Of a stretch of DNA of 64,000 nucleotides, positions 31,595 through 41,526 are shown one piece after another; position 1 is the stretch's first letter; the number at the start of each line of letters is the position of its first letter. This DNA comes from Brevibacterium casei CIP 102111. Its GTDB lineage: Bacteria > Actinomycetota > Actinomycetes > Actinomycetales > Brevibacteriaceae. The position numbers and the translations under genes are program-made. The notes under the pieces were generated by a model. That model saw only the letters and a program-made list of their open reading frames with translations, was not told the DNA's origin and made no database searches. The DNA lies in assembly GCF_900169275.1 (NCBI RefSeq), contig NZ_FXZC01000008.1, forward strand, positions 1 to 64,000, written 5' to 3'.

Positions 31595-32536
31595 ATGCGC
31601 ATCGTCATCCTCGATGACTACCAGGACGTCTCCCGGGAGTTCGCGGACTGGTCAGTCCTCGACGCCGACATCGACGTCGTCACCCGGCGGGTCACCGATA
31701 CCGCGGATCTCGAGTCCCTCCTCGCCGGCGCCGAGGTGGTCGTCGCCATGCGCGAACGCACCGTCTTCGACGCCGACCGTCTGAGCCGGCTGCCCGATCT
31801 GCGGCTCCTCGTCACCACGGGGGCGGCGAACGCCTCGATCGACCTCGAGGCGGCGAGGGCACACGGGGTCACGGTGTGCGGCACCGAGGCCCCGCGGACG
31901 GCGACTCCGGAGCTGACGTGGGGACTCATCCTCTCCGTGCTCCGGCAGATCCCCGCGGAGGATGCGCGGGTGCGCGCCGGGGGCTGGCAGGAGACGATCG
32001 GGGGAGACCTCGCCGGGTCCCGCCTCGGCGTCATCGGTCTGGGCAGGCTGGGATCGCGGGTCGCCGCGGTCGGCAAAGCCTTCGGGATGGACGTCGTCGC
32101 GTGGAGTCAGAACCTCACCGCGGAGCGGGCGGCGGAGGTCGGGGTGCGGGCGGTGGACAAGGACGAACTGCTCACCACCTCCGATGTCGTGACGATCCAC
32201 TACAAGCTGGGAGAGCGCAGCCGCGGTCTCATCGGGGCGTCGGAGCTTGCGCTGATGAAGCCGAACGCGATCCTCGTCAACACCTCCCGTGCCGGTCTCG
32301 TCGACACCGAGGCGCTGCTCGACGTCCTCGCGGACGGGCGGATCCGCGGTGCCGGCCTCGACGTCTTCGACACCGAACCCCTGCCGGGCGATCATCCTAT
32401 GCGTCGTGCCTCGCGCACCGTGCTCACCCCGCACCTCGGCTACGTCACCGAGGAGACCTATCGGGTCTTCTACCCGCAGGCCGTCGAGGACATCGCGGCA
32501 TGGACCGCGGGGGAGCCGATCAGGGTGTTCACGTAG
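31595..32536 (+). CDS. D-2-hydroxyacid dehydrogenase
   Basis: 313 aa, second member of the family in this area but clearly different from 28768-29715. GLGRLGSRVAAVGKAFGM is the NAD motif; Arg in VNTSRAGLVD, Glu in FDTEPLPGDHP, His in TPHLGYVTEETY. The last motif resembles phosphoglycerate/hydroxypyruvate reductase-like members. ATG 31595 lies 20 bases after ilvD, so it may be co-transcribed with it. Confidence 0.9.
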   Translation: MRIVILDDYQDVSREFADWSVLDADIDVVTRRVTDTADLESLLAGAEVVVAMRERTVFDADRLSRLPDLRLLVTTGAANASIDLEAARAHGVTVCGTEAPRTATPELTWGLILSVLRQIPAEDARVRAGGWQETIGGDLAGSRLGVIGLGRLGSRVAAVGKAFGMDVVAWSQNLTAERAAEVGVRAVDKDELLTTSDVVTIHYKLGERSRGLIGASELALMKPNAILVNTSRAGLVDTEALLDVLADGRIRGAGLDVFDTEPLPGDHPMRRASRTVLTPHLGYVTEETYRVFYPQAVEDIAAWTAGEPIRVFT

Positions 32537-32557
32537 GGCTTGACCTCCCGGGCCCAC

Positions 32558-32594
32558 CCGCGGCCACCGTTTCGCTGAGAATGCGAAGCCGCGG
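32558..32594 (+). terminator. Hairpin after the 2-hydroxyacid dehydrogenase gene
   Basis: CCGCGGC (32558-32564) with GCCGCGG (32588-32594), and an inner TTCGC/GCGAA stem. No T run. Confidence 0.45.
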
Positions 32595-32677
32595 CGGCCA
32601 AGCAGTCCTGTCATCGGCGTGTCGCCCGTAAACTCGCGGATCGTCAATGCCACTTCGTCTCTAGTCGATTGCCTTCT

Positions 32678-32706
32678 TTGTGTTAGTGATCACAGTTGGC
32701 TACAGT
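32678..32706 (+). promoter_or_regulatory. Promoter of the first peptide ABC importer operon
   Basis: TTGTGT (32678-32683), 17 bases, TACAGT (32701-32706). The transcript would have a leader of about 200 bases before ATG 32917. I see no gene in 32537-32916; the sequence there is noticeably richer in A and T than its surroundings. Confidence 0.55.
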
Positions 32707-32916
32707 GAGCTGTATCTTCAGTTTCCGGTGAGTAACCAGTCAGGTTGTGCTCAGCTGAACTGTTCGATTGGCCGTGCGAGCGAAGGAAGTCTGATCGTTG
32801 ATGATTGACAGTGCGTTTGAGATTCGTCGGGAGATCTACACTCTGCTTCCCTGCCCGATGCGCCATCGCATCTGCCATGAGAGGACCGCGTCGACCACTG
32901 CCCTCTAGGCCTCGCC

Positions 32917-33900
32917 ATGGGGAAATACATCCTTCGACGGTTCATCAACTACTTCATCCTGGCATTCATTGCCACAGTGACGGCCTATATCGCGGCCAGT
33001 GCTTTCATGGACCCCGCGGCACGGTACCGCGGATAGAATCCTCCCTTGTCAGAGGCGTCAATCCAGTCGATCCTCAACGGTCATGGAACCAATCCGGACG
33101 TCCCCATCCTCCAGCGCACATGGGCGTGGCTGACGAACATCTTCCTGCATGGAGACTTCGGCACCACGGTCAACGGTAGTCCGGTGCTCACTGAGATCAT
33201 GACCCGCGCCGGAGTGAGTCTCAAACTGCTGCTCATCGGTACGCTTCTCGGTGCGCTTCTCGGTGTCGTGCTCGGTGTTTGGGGAGCCGTAAGGCAATAC
33301 AAGGGATCTGATCAGCTAGTGACTTATGCGTCCTATCTGATAATCGCCACGCCGACGTTCGTCATCGGTGTCGTGCTGATGATCCTCGCTACCAATTTCA
33401 ACAATGCGGTCGGCGACAACCTCATACGCTTCACCGGTGAATACACGGTCGATATCGACCCTGGATTCTTTCCGTGGCTGGCAGATCAGTTCTCCCATAT
33501 GTTGCTGCCGACGATCGCCCTGATCCTCATGAGCGCTGCCACGTACTCGCGCTATCAGCGGTCGGTCATGCTCGATGTGCTCAGCTCCGATTTCATACGC
33601 ACAGCCCGATCCAAAGGGCGGACACGGAGATCCGCGCTCATCCGACACGGAGTGAGGGTCGCTCTCATCCCGATGTCGACCTACTTCGCGTACGCATTCG
33701 GCACTCTGGTCGCCGGTTCCGCGATGCTCGAAGTCGTCTTCTCCTGGAAGGGGATGGGCGAATTCACCATCAACTCCATTCTCCAATCCGATATCAACGC
33801 AGCGGCCGGGTCTGTCCTGTTCATCGCGGTCCTGACACTCATCTCGTCGACGCTGTCCGAGGTGCTCTACGCTGCACTCGATCCGCGAGTGAGGATCTGA
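32917..33900 (+). pseudogene. ABC transporter permease (DppB/OppB type) with in-frame TAG at codon 40
   Basis: From ATG 32917 the frame reads MGKYILRRFINYFILAFIAT (first membrane helix) to AARYRG, then TAG at 33034-33036, then NPPLSEASIQSIL in the same frame through to 33900. The join looks like the family's RNPP segment with one codon turned to amber. Downstream are the remaining helices and the EAA loop (DFIRTARSKGRTRRSALIRHGV). TTG 33046 could restart translation (284 aa) but would lack the first helix. ATG 32917 has no strong ribosome site. The rest of the operon is intact, so this may be a recent mutation, a sequencing error, or a case of read-through. Confidence 0.8.
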
Positions 33901-33901
33901 C

Positions 33902-34819
33902 ATGGCTACTGATATTCCGATCTCAACCACTCCGGACACCGAGGTCGTCGCCCAGCGGTCTCGTCCTACGTCCCGGGCGAAGCTGATCTGGCGACGGCTC
34001 AAAGCCACCCCTCGCTTCTGGGTAGGCGGGATCATGCTCGCCTTCTTCGTCCTTTTCGCCGTGTTCGGCAACACCATCAACATCTACTCGCCGACCGACC
34101 AGGACATCTTCGCGCTCAACCAGCCTCCCAGCGCTCAGCATTGGTTCGGCACGAATGCGATCGGTCAGGACATCTACGCGCAGACTGTGGCTGGGCTCCA
34201 GAAATCACTGCTCATCGGCATCATCGCCGGGCCCGCCGCAAGCATCCTCGCGGCGATCATCGGTTCCACCGCCGGCTATTTCGGTGGGCGCGTCGAGGTC
34301 GTCATCGTCTGGTTCATCAACCTGCTGCTCGTCCTCCCTGCGTTCTTCATCCTCGTCCTGCTCTCGCCGCTGCTGCGGCAGCTGTCGTGGGTGGCGATCG
34401 TCGTCTTCCTCGCTCTGTTCGGGTGGATGATCATGGCGCAGGTCGTCCGCAACCAGACCAAGGCGATCAAGGACCGTGACTTCGTCAAGGCAGCCCGGTA
34501 CATGGGAGTCTCGACCCCGCGCATCCTCAGCCGCCACATCATCCCCAACGTCGCTTCGATCCTCATAGTCGACGCCACTCTCGGAGTGGTCTCGGCCATC
34601 CTCGCCGAGACGTCGCTGAGCTATTTCAACCTGGGTATTCAGAAGCCGGACGTCTCGATCGGCACGCTTCTTGCCGAGGGATCCGGCGCCGCCGTCACCA
34701 GACCGTGGCTCTTCGTCTTCCCTGCCGGCGTCCTTGTCCTCATGCTGTTCGCCATCAGCCTGATGGCTGACGCTCTGCGCGACGCGATCGATCCGACATC
34801 AGGAGCCAATCGTGACTGA
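33902..34819 (+). CDS. ABC transporter permease (DppC/OppC type)
   Basis: 305 aa with an N-terminal helix (FWVGGIMLAFFVLFAVFGN), the periplasm-side HWFGTNAIGQDIYAQ motif of this family, four more helices and the EAA loop DFVKAARYMGVSTPRILSRHIIPN. It forms the channel with the preceding DppB-type subunit. It starts one base after that gene's stop and overlaps the ATPase gene by eight bases. Confidence 0.93.
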   Translation: MATDIPISTTPDTEVVAQRSRPTSRAKLIWRRLKATPRFWVGGIMLAFFVLFAVFGNTINIYSPTDQDIFALNQPPSAQHWFGTNAIGQDIYAQTVAGLQKSLLIGIIAGPAASILAAIIGSTAGYFGGRVEVVIVWFINLLLVLPAFFILVLLSPLLRQLSWVAIVVFLALFGWMIMAQVVRNQTKAIKDRDFVKAARYMGVSTPRILSRHIIPNVASILIVDATLGVVSAILAETSLSYFNLGIQKPDVSIGTLLAEGSGAAVTRPWLFVFPAGVLVLMLFAISLMADALRDAIDPTSGANRD

Positions 34820-36917
34820 CATCCTCAACTCCGTCCCCACACTGCCGACCTCCGATTCACCGATTCTCGAGGTCAGAGATCTGACGGTCACGTTCCCCAA
34901 CTCGAACGGCGATGTGAAGGCAGTGCGCGGGGTCAACTATTCCGTCCGACCGGGAGAGTTCCTCGGCATCGTCGGCGAATCGGGTTCGGGGAAATCGGTG
35001 TCGTCGATGGCCGTGATGGGACTCCTTCCGTCGAACGCGGTGGTGGAAGGCTCGATCAGTTACCGGGGCAGAGAACTCTTGGGCATGCCCGATGAACAGA
35101 TGTCTCGGCTGCGCGGTTCCGAGATCGCGATGGTCTTTCAGGATCCGCTCTCAGCACTCACTCCTGTCTACACCATCGGAGAGCAGATCGCCGAGGGACT
35201 GCTCCTTCACGATGCGTCATTGAGCAAGGACGCCGCGCATGACCGCGCGATCGAGTTGCTGCGCATCGTCGGCATTCCTGTGCCTGAACGCCGGGTCAAC
35301 GCCTATCCTCATGAGTTCTCCGGCGGAATGCGCCAACGGGCCATGATCGCGATCGCGATCGCCAACGATCCTGATCTCATCATCGCCGACGAGCCGACCA
35401 CCGCACTCGACGTCACCATCCAAGCACAGATCCTCGAGGTGCTGCAGAAGGCGCGGGAGATCACCGGGGCCGCCGTCGTACTCATCACGCACGACCTCGG
35501 CGTCGTAGCCGGCAACGCTGACCGGATCGCCGTCATGTATGCGGGACGACTGGTCGAGACAGGGCCAGTCGAGAGCGTGTTCTCCCGCCCGCAGATGCCG
35601 TATACATCCGGTCTGCTGCGGTCCGTGCCCAATCTGGCGACTGCGGGCACTCAACGGTTGGTGCCTCTCGAGGGCAGGCCCCCGTCACTGTCGAACCTTC
35701 CTACCGGGTGTCCTTTCGCACCGCGTTGCCCCATCGCGCTCGACATCTGCCGCGAAGTCGAGCCGGAACTGAAAGGCCATGGCATCGCCGGAACATCCGC
35801 AGCATGCCACCGCGCCGACGAGATTGCGTCGGGAACGCTGACCGCAGCGGAGATCTTCCCGCGCCCTGATCCGGTGCAGAGGAAAGCCAGGGACCTCGGG
35901 GCGGCGCAGATCCTCGAGGTCACGGATCTGCAGAAGCACTATCCCCTGCTCAAGGGAGCCGTCTTCAAACGACAGATCGGTACAGTCAAGGCCGTCGACG
36001 GCATCGATTTCGAGATCAAGGCAGGACAGACACTCGGCCTTGTCGGTGAATCTGGCTGCGGCAAGTCGACGACGATCGGGGAGATCCTCGAGATGGTCGC
36101 ACCGCAGAAGGGTTCGATCGTCATCAACGGAGTCGACGTGTCGACTCTGTCGAAGCGGGAACGTCTGGCGCTGCGCAAGGACGTGCAGGTCGTCTTCCAG
36201 GACCCGATGGCTGCGATCGATCCGAGACTGCCCATCGCCGATGTCATCGGTGAACCCCTCACGGTGCATGGAGTCCGGTCGGCCGAGCGGCACCGCAGAG
36301 TTGAGGAGATGCTTGACCTGGTCGGACTCGACCCCTCGATGGCCGATCGGTATCCTCATGAGTTCTCCGGCGGCCAACGTCAGAGGATCGGAATTGCCCG
36401 AGCCTTGGTGACGAATCCAAGCCTCCTCGTCCTCGACGAACCGGTATCGGCTCTCGACGTCTCAGTTCAGGCCGGGGTCATCAACCTTCTCGAAGACCTC
36501 CGCGACTCACTCGGACTGTCCTATCTGTTCGTCGCCCACGACCTCGCCGTCGTCCGGCAGATCTCTGATTTCGTAGCGGTGATGTACCTGGGACGCATCG
36601 TGGAATATGGGGGTTCGGACGAACTCTATGCGAGTCCGAAGCACCCCTATACCCGGGCACTCATGTCGGCGATCCCGGTGCCCGATCCGCTCGTCGAACG
36701 CTCCCGCGAACGTGTACTTCTCTCCGGGGACCTGCCCAGCCCGACCGACGACATCAGCGGCTGCAACTTCCGCACTCGCTGCCCGCTCTACCTCCTGCTC
36801 GACCCCGAACGGCAGCAGATGTGCGCGCAGATCGATCCGCAGCCGAGTCCCTCGGGCGAGAGCCTGGTGGCCTGCCACCATTCGGAGCTGATCGGCGAGC
36901 TCGATCACCCCCACTGA
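34812..36917 (+). CDS. Peptide ABC transporter ATPase, two nucleotide-binding domains fused (DppD-DppF type)
   Basis: 701 aa. Both domains are complete: first Walker A GESGSGKS, signature SGGMRQR, Walker [13 protein letters not shown]; second Walker A GESGCGKS, signature SGGQRQR, Walker [13 protein letters not shown]. Each ends in the Cys-containing C-terminal motif of oligopeptide ATPases ([36 protein letters not shown]), which may hold an Fe-S cluster. A single fused gene replaces dppD and dppF. Confidence 0.95.
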   Translation: MTDILNSVPTLPTSDSPILEVRDLTVTFPNSNGDVKAVRGVNYSVRPGEFLGIVGESGSGKSVSSMAVMGLLPSNAVVEGSISYRGRELLGMPDEQMSRLRGSEIAMVFQDPLSALTPVYTIGEQIAEGLLLHDASLSKDAAHDRAIELLRIVGIPVPERRVNAYPHEFSGGMRQRAMIAIAIANDPDLIIADEPTTALDVTIQAQILEVLQKAREITGAAVVLITHDLGVVAGNADRIAVMYAGRLVETGPVESVFSRPQMPYTSGLLRSVPNLATAGTQRLVPLEGRPPSLSNLPTGCPFAPRCPIALDICREVEPELKGHGIAGTSAACHRADEIASGTLTAAEIFPRPDPVQRKARDLGAAQILEVTDLQKHYPLLKGAVFKRQIGTVKAVDGIDFEIKAGQTLGLVGESGCGKSTTIGEILEMVAPQKGSIVINGVDVSTLSKRERLALRKDVQVVFQDPMAAIDPRLPIADVIGEPLTVHGVRSAERHRRVEEMLDLVGLDPSMADRYPHEFSGGQRQRIGIARALVTNPSLLVLDEPVSALDVSVQAGVINLLEDLRDSLGLSYLFVAHDLAVVRQISDFVAVMYLGRIVEYGGSDELYASPKHPYTRALMSAIPVPDPLVERSRERVLLSGDLPSPTDDISGCNFRTRCPLYLLLDPERQQMCAQIDPQPSPSGESLVACHHSELIGELDHPH

Positions 36918-36951
36918 ACCAGCACAACCCGCTCAAGGAAAGGCAAGAACA

Positions 36952-38652
36952 ATGATGATCAGGATGAGAAGGGCGACAGTGGTCGTCGCCGCGACCGCCG
37001 CTCTGGGGCTGGCTCTCTCCGGCTGCCAGCAGCAGAACAACGGCTCGGGCGGAGTGGACAGCGACAAGGCGGACAAGGAGATCTCGGCACTGCCGACCAC
37101 CGATTACCAGAAGGCGAGCTACGACGAGGTCGCCGACGGCGGTACACTGACCTACCCGATGACGGAGATTCCGGCGAGTCTGAACTACTATCACGCCGAC
37201 GGCGCGCACGTCGACAACAATAATCTGTACGGAACCTCGCTCGGCGGACCGATCTCCATCAAAGCGGACGGCACGTGGGAGGTCGACAAGAACTACGCAG
37301 AGAGCGTTGAAGTCGCCAGCGAGGACCCACTGGTCATCGACGTCAAGCTCAACAAAGACGCCGTGTGGGAAGACGGCACCCCGATCGACGTCGAGGACTA
37401 CAAAGCCTTCTGGAAGACCCGCGACGGAAAGTCCGACGAGTACCAGGTCGCATCGACGAAGGGCTACGAAGACATCGAGTCGATCGAACCCGGGGCGGAC
37501 AAGTACGAAGTGAAAGTGACTTTCAAGACGCCCAACATCGATTGGCCGAACTACATTGCGGCTCCGCTGCCGAATGAGATCAGTGAGGACCCCGAGGTCT
37601 TCAACAAGGAGTACACCAAGAAGGTGCTGCCCTCCAACGGTCCGTTCAAGGCCGAGAGCGTCGACAACAAGTCCGGTGTCATCACCATGGTGCGCAACGA
37701 CAAGTGGTGGGGCCAGACCCCGAAGCTCGAGAAGGTCGTCTTCAAGGTCGTGTCGCAGGCGCAGCAGGCTCAGGCTTACGCGAACAAGGAGATCGACGTC
37801 GTCGATGTCGGCACCGACGGCGACGCGTATCAGACGGCGAACAACCGTGAAGACGGCGCCATCTACAAGTCGCAGGGAATGCAATGGACTCACCTGACGA
37901 TGAACGCCGAGAAGGGCGCATTGAAGAACCAGGAAGTCCGTGACGCCATCGGCAGGGCAGTCAATCGCGAAGCGATCGCCCAGGCGGCCATCGGCCCGGT
38001 CGAGGCTCCGGTGACCTTGGTTAACAACTACACCTTCATGCCCGGTCAGAAGGGCTACCAGGACAACACCGGCGGCAGTCTGGATTTCGATCCCGAAGCG
38101 GCGAAGAAGATCCTTGACGACGCCGGATGGACACCCGGCGACGGCGGAGTCAGGGAGAAGGACGGCGAGAAGCTCCAATTCAAGATCGTCGTCCCTGCAG
38201 ACACCGCATCGAATGCGCAGCGGGCTGAGCAGATCATGAAAGATCTAAACGAGGTCGGCTTCAAGATCGAGCTGGAGACCGTCCCGGTCGCCGCGTACTT
38301 CGCCGACAACATCCTCAACGGCAATTTCGATATGGCGACGTTCACCTGGGAAGGCACGGCGTTCCCGATCTCGTCGGGTTCGAACCTGTTCTACCCCGCC
38401 GACTCGGAGCAGAACTACTCGAAGATCTCGAGCGACGAGATCGGTGAGAAGTTCAAGGCTGCGACAGCGACGCTCGATGAGGAAGAGGCCCGTAAGCTGG
38501 CCAACGAAGGCGATGCGGCGATCTTCAAGCTCAAGCCGGTGATTCCGATCTACCCGACTCCGTACGTGTGGGGAGTCAAGGACGACATCGTCAGCCTCGG
38601 ACCCCGCCAGCTTGAGACGCCTGATTGGACGACCATCGGCTTCAAGGACTGA
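36952..38652 (+). CDS. ABC transporter substrate-binding lipoprotein (family 5, peptide)
   Basis: 566 aa. Lipoprotein signal with lipobox ALSGCQQ; the mature chain has family-5 features (GGTLTYPMTEIPASLNYY; SNGPFKAESV; VRDAIGRAVNREAIAQ). It is anchored outside the membrane and delivers peptides or similar ligands to the permease. Last gene of the operon; two hairpins follow. Confidence 0.94.
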   Translation: MMIRMRRATVVVAATAALGLALSGCQQQNNGSGGVDSDKADKEISALPTTDYQKASYDEVADGGTLTYPMTEIPASLNYYHADGAHVDNNNLYGTSLGGPISIKADGTWEVDKNYAESVEVASEDPLVIDVKLNKDAVWEDGTPIDVEDYKAFWKTRDGKSDEYQVASTKGYEDIESIEPGADKYEVKVTFKTPNIDWPNYIAAPLPNEISEDPEVFNKEYTKKVLPSNGPFKAESVDNKSGVITMVRNDKWWGQTPKLEKVVFKVVSQAQQAQAYANKEIDVVDVGTDGDAYQTANNREDGAIYKSQGMQWTHLTMNAEKGALKNQEVRDAIGRAVNREAIAQAAIGPVEAPVTLVNNYTFMPGQKGYQDNTGGSLDFDPEAAKKILDDAGWTPGDGGVREKDGEKLQFKIVVPADTASNAQRAEQIMKDLNEVGFKIELETVPVAAYFADNILNGNFDMATFTWEGTAFPISSGSNLFYPADSEQNYSKISSDEIGEKFKAATATLDEEEARKLANEGDAAIFKLKPVIPIYPTPYVWGVKDDIVSLGPRQLETPDWTTIGFKD

Positions 38653-38710
38653 GGCGACTGATATGACTGTCCATACAACCGGAGCGGCCAGAGGTTCGCT
38701 CACCTGATCT

Positions 38711-38746
38711 CCGGCCCCGTGGTTCCACGTTCTCCCACGGGGCCGG
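38711..38746 (+). terminator. Terminator of the first importer operon
   Basis: Perfect 12-bp stem CCGGCCCCGTGG / CCACGGGGCCGG with a 12-base loop, followed by TCTCAAAC. Confidence 0.7.
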
Positions 38747-38791
38747 TCTCAAACGCATCATCGGGAGCGCTCCGGAGTTCGGGTGAGAAGA

Positions 38792-38830
38792 CGCAGGACG
38801 CGGGCGGAATGATTCCGCCCGCGTCCTGCG
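38792..38830. terminator. Long bidirectional hairpin between convergent operons
   Basis: Arms 38792-38810 and 38812-38830 are perfectly complementary over 19 bases with a single central base. It lies between the importer operon (+) and the aldo/keto reductase gene (-). Confidence 0.7.
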
Positions 38831-38877
38831 GGTTGTTCCTCAGCGGACCACGGGAGTCCGCATCACCTCGGCGAGGG

Positions 38878-39816
<939 letters not shown>

Positions 39817-39860
39817 TCATTCCCGGTTGTCCGAAAGTTTCCGTTGAACGGGAATCAGGG

Positions 39861-39925
39861 CCTCGCCGAGGCGGTCGGTCGGTGCGTCTGTGGACCTCGC
39901 CGAGGCGGTCGGTCGGTACGTCTGT
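39861..39925. repeat. Two copies of a 34-bp direct repeat
   Basis: CCTCGCCGAGGCGGTCGG begins at 39861 and again at 39895, followed by the same GTCGGT(G/A)CGTCTGTG tail. It is next to the 17-bp tandem array downstream of apt. No gene lies in 39703-40001. Confidence 0.7.
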
Positions 39926-39943
39926 GACGGCCGGGCCGCGCCG

Positions 39944-40011
39944 GTCGCGTTCAGTCGGCGGTCGCGCTCAGTCGGCGGTCGCGCTCAGTCGGCGGTCGCG
40001 CTCAATCGGCG
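39944..40011. repeat. Tandem array of four 17-bp units over the 3' end of apt
   Basis: Units 39944-39960, 39961-39977, 39978-39994 and 39995-40011, consensus GTCGCGCTCAGTCGGCG. The fourth unit contains the apt stop codon (TCA at 40002-40004), so the array looks like amplification of the gene's own 3' end. Confidence 0.85.
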
Positions 40012-40520
40012 AAGACCGTGTGGACGTCGCCGGTGTGGGCGCGCCCGCCGAGGTCGGTGAGTTCGAGGACGACGGCGGATCCGACCACCTCGGCGCCGAG
40101 TTCGCGCACGAGTGCCTGCGCGGCGGTGAGCGTGCCCCCGGTCGCGAGGATGTCGTCGACGAGGAGGACCCGGTCGCCGGGGGAGAGGACGGCGGGGGCT
40201 TCGATCGTCGCGGTGCCGTACTCGAGCGAGTAGGACACGGCGGCGGCCGGCCGGGGCAGTTTCCCGGCCTTGCGGATCGGGAGGATTCCGGCTCCGGTCA
40301 TCGCGGCGATGGCACCGGCGAAGAGGAAGCCGCGGGCCTCGAGTCCGCCGACGAAGTCGAAGCGGCCGAGGAATGGGGCGATGAGCGCCTCGGTGACGGC
40401 GGTGAACGCGGGACCGTCGGCGAGCAGGGGCGAGATGTCGCGGAAGTTCACCCCGGGTTCCGGGTAGTCGGGGATCGAGGTGATGAGGGTCTGCGCGCGG
40501 TCGAGCTCTGCATTCGTCAC
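40002..40520 (-). CDS. apt: Adenine phosphoribosyltransferase
   Basis: Salvages adenine to AMP with PRPP. 172 aa. The PRPP motif is VLLVDDILATGGTLTAA; FVGGLEARGFLFAGAIA and PLLAD/FRDISP segments are typical. GTG 40520 is placed six bases after the -10 TACAGT (40532-40527), consistent with leaderless expression. Its 3' end lies in a tandem repeat array. Confidence 0.95.
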   Translation of the reverse strand: MTNAELDRAQTLITSIPDYPEPGVNFRDISPLLADGPAFTAVTEALIAPFLGRFDFVGGLEARGFLFAGAIAAMTGAGILPIRKAGKLPRPAAAVSYSLEYGTATIEAPAVLSPGDRVLLVDDILATGGTLTAAQALVRELGAEVVGSAVVLELTDLGGRAHTGDVHTVFAD

Positions 40521-40526
40521 GGGTCA

Positions 40527-40532
40527 ACTGTA
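40527..40532 (-). promoter_or_regulatory. -10 box of apt (leaderless)
   Basis: TACAGT, TGACCC, then GTG at 40520. Confidence 0.6.
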
Positions 40533-40620
40533 CTCGGGTGGGGTGGAGCCTTTTCGGCTGGTGCTCGAGAGCGTATCGTCGACGCCAAGACGTCAGGGCG
40601 CAGACCGGCGAGGGGAGAAG

Positions 40621-41211
40621 ATGAGCACGTCCGATGACGAAGTCACCCTCGCCGAGGCGTTCGCTCGGGTGCCCCGGCAACGCTTCCTTCCCGAGCATCA
40701 GCAGGGGTGGGCGGGGTCCAACATTCCGCTCGAGATCGGGTGCGGTCAAACGAACTCGCAGCCGAGCACGGTCGCCGACATGCTCAGCCTCCTCGGCGTC
40801 GAACCCGGTCAATCGGTGCTCGATCTCGGGTCAGGCTCGGGGTGGACGACCGCACTCCTCGGCATGCTCGTCGGTGGGCGCGGCCGCGTCATCGGGGTTG
40901 AGCGGCATCGGGAGCTCCTTGACAGCGCGATCATCGCCTGTGATGGGCTGGGGATCGAGTCGATCGAGTTCGCCGAGGCGGTCGCCGGGACCCTCGGCCT
41001 GCCCGAGCGTGCGCCCTTCGACCGGATCCTCGTCTCTGCCGAAGCTGCTGAGCTGCCTAGCAGTCTTGTCGAGCAGCTGAGGGTCGGGGGAGTGATGGTC
41101 ATCCCCGTCTCCGGCGAGATGCTCCGCGTCGAGCGCACCGGCAAGGCGGCCGAGGACGTGTCGATCACTCGCCACGGTCGCTACCGGTTCGTCCCGCTCA
41201 TCGAGGAGTGA
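40621..41211 (+). CDS. Protein-L-isoaspartate O-methyltransferase family protein
   Basis: 196 aa. SAM-binding motif I is VLDLGSGSGWTTALLG; the N-terminal RVPRQRFLPEHQQGWAGSNIPLEIG and the GQTNSQPSTVADML stretch correspond to the PCMT substrate region (usually GQTISQP). It would methylate isoaspartyl residues in damaged proteins. Slightly shorter than E. coli Pcm. ATG 40621 follows GAGGGGAGAAG. TATCGT near 40572 may be its -10. Confidence 0.9.
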   Translation: MSTSDDEVTLAEAFARVPRQRFLPEHQQGWAGSNIPLEIGCGQTNSQPSTVADMLSLLGVEPGQSVLDLGSGSGWTTALLGMLVGGRGRVIGVERHRELLDSAIIACDGLGIESIEFAEAVAGTLGLPERAPFDRILVSAEAAELPSSLVEQLRVGGVMVIPVSGEMLRVERTGKAAEDVSITRHGRYRFVPLIEE

Positions 41212-41222
41212 GCGTTTACCGG

Positions 41223-41275
41223 CTCGTCGTGAACGCAGGGTTCGTCGTGAACGCAGGGTTCGTCGTGAGCCAGGC
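41223..41275. repeat. Three 18-bp direct repeats after the PCMT gene
   Basis: Units start at 41223, 41241 and 41259 (T/C)TCGTCGTGAACGCAGGG; the third is incomplete and diverged. They begin 12 bases after the stop codon. Confidence 0.8.
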
Positions 41276-41352
41276 TCGAGGGCGACTAGCGGCGCGATAC
41301 TTAGGCGATCCGACGGTACTCCGGCGCGACCAAGGTGCTTCGACGGTACTCC

Positions 41353-41414
41353 GACGCGGTGATCCGACATATACGCGGTTAGCAGACCGCGTATATGTCG
41401 GATCACCGCGTCGC
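41353..41414. repeat. 62-nt perfect palindrome, left copy
   Basis: Arms 41353-41380 and 41387-41414 are perfectly complementary over 28 bases, with loop TAGCAG. The arm begins CGACGCGGTGATCCGACATA. The whole unit is the exact reverse complement of 42565-42626. A half-similar sequence (CGACGGTACTCCGGCGCG) occurs 31 bp apart at 41311 and 41342 just upstream. Confidence 0.95.
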
Positions 41415-41526
41415 TGGTGCGCCGTCGATGTCGAACACAGCACTCTCGCTCGAATTGGTTTGATGCGAAATGTGTGCGTCTATTGACGTTTGTTTGGCTA
41501 TAGAGCACTATGATGTCATGTACCAG

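Noticed and set aside
33034..33036. Recoding of the permease stop as selenocysteine or pyrrolysine
   Set aside because: The codon is TAG, not TGA, and there is no pyl gene or reason for such a residue in a permease.
39944..40011. CRISPR array
   Set aside because: Units of 17 bp are contiguous with no spacers, and no cas genes are present.
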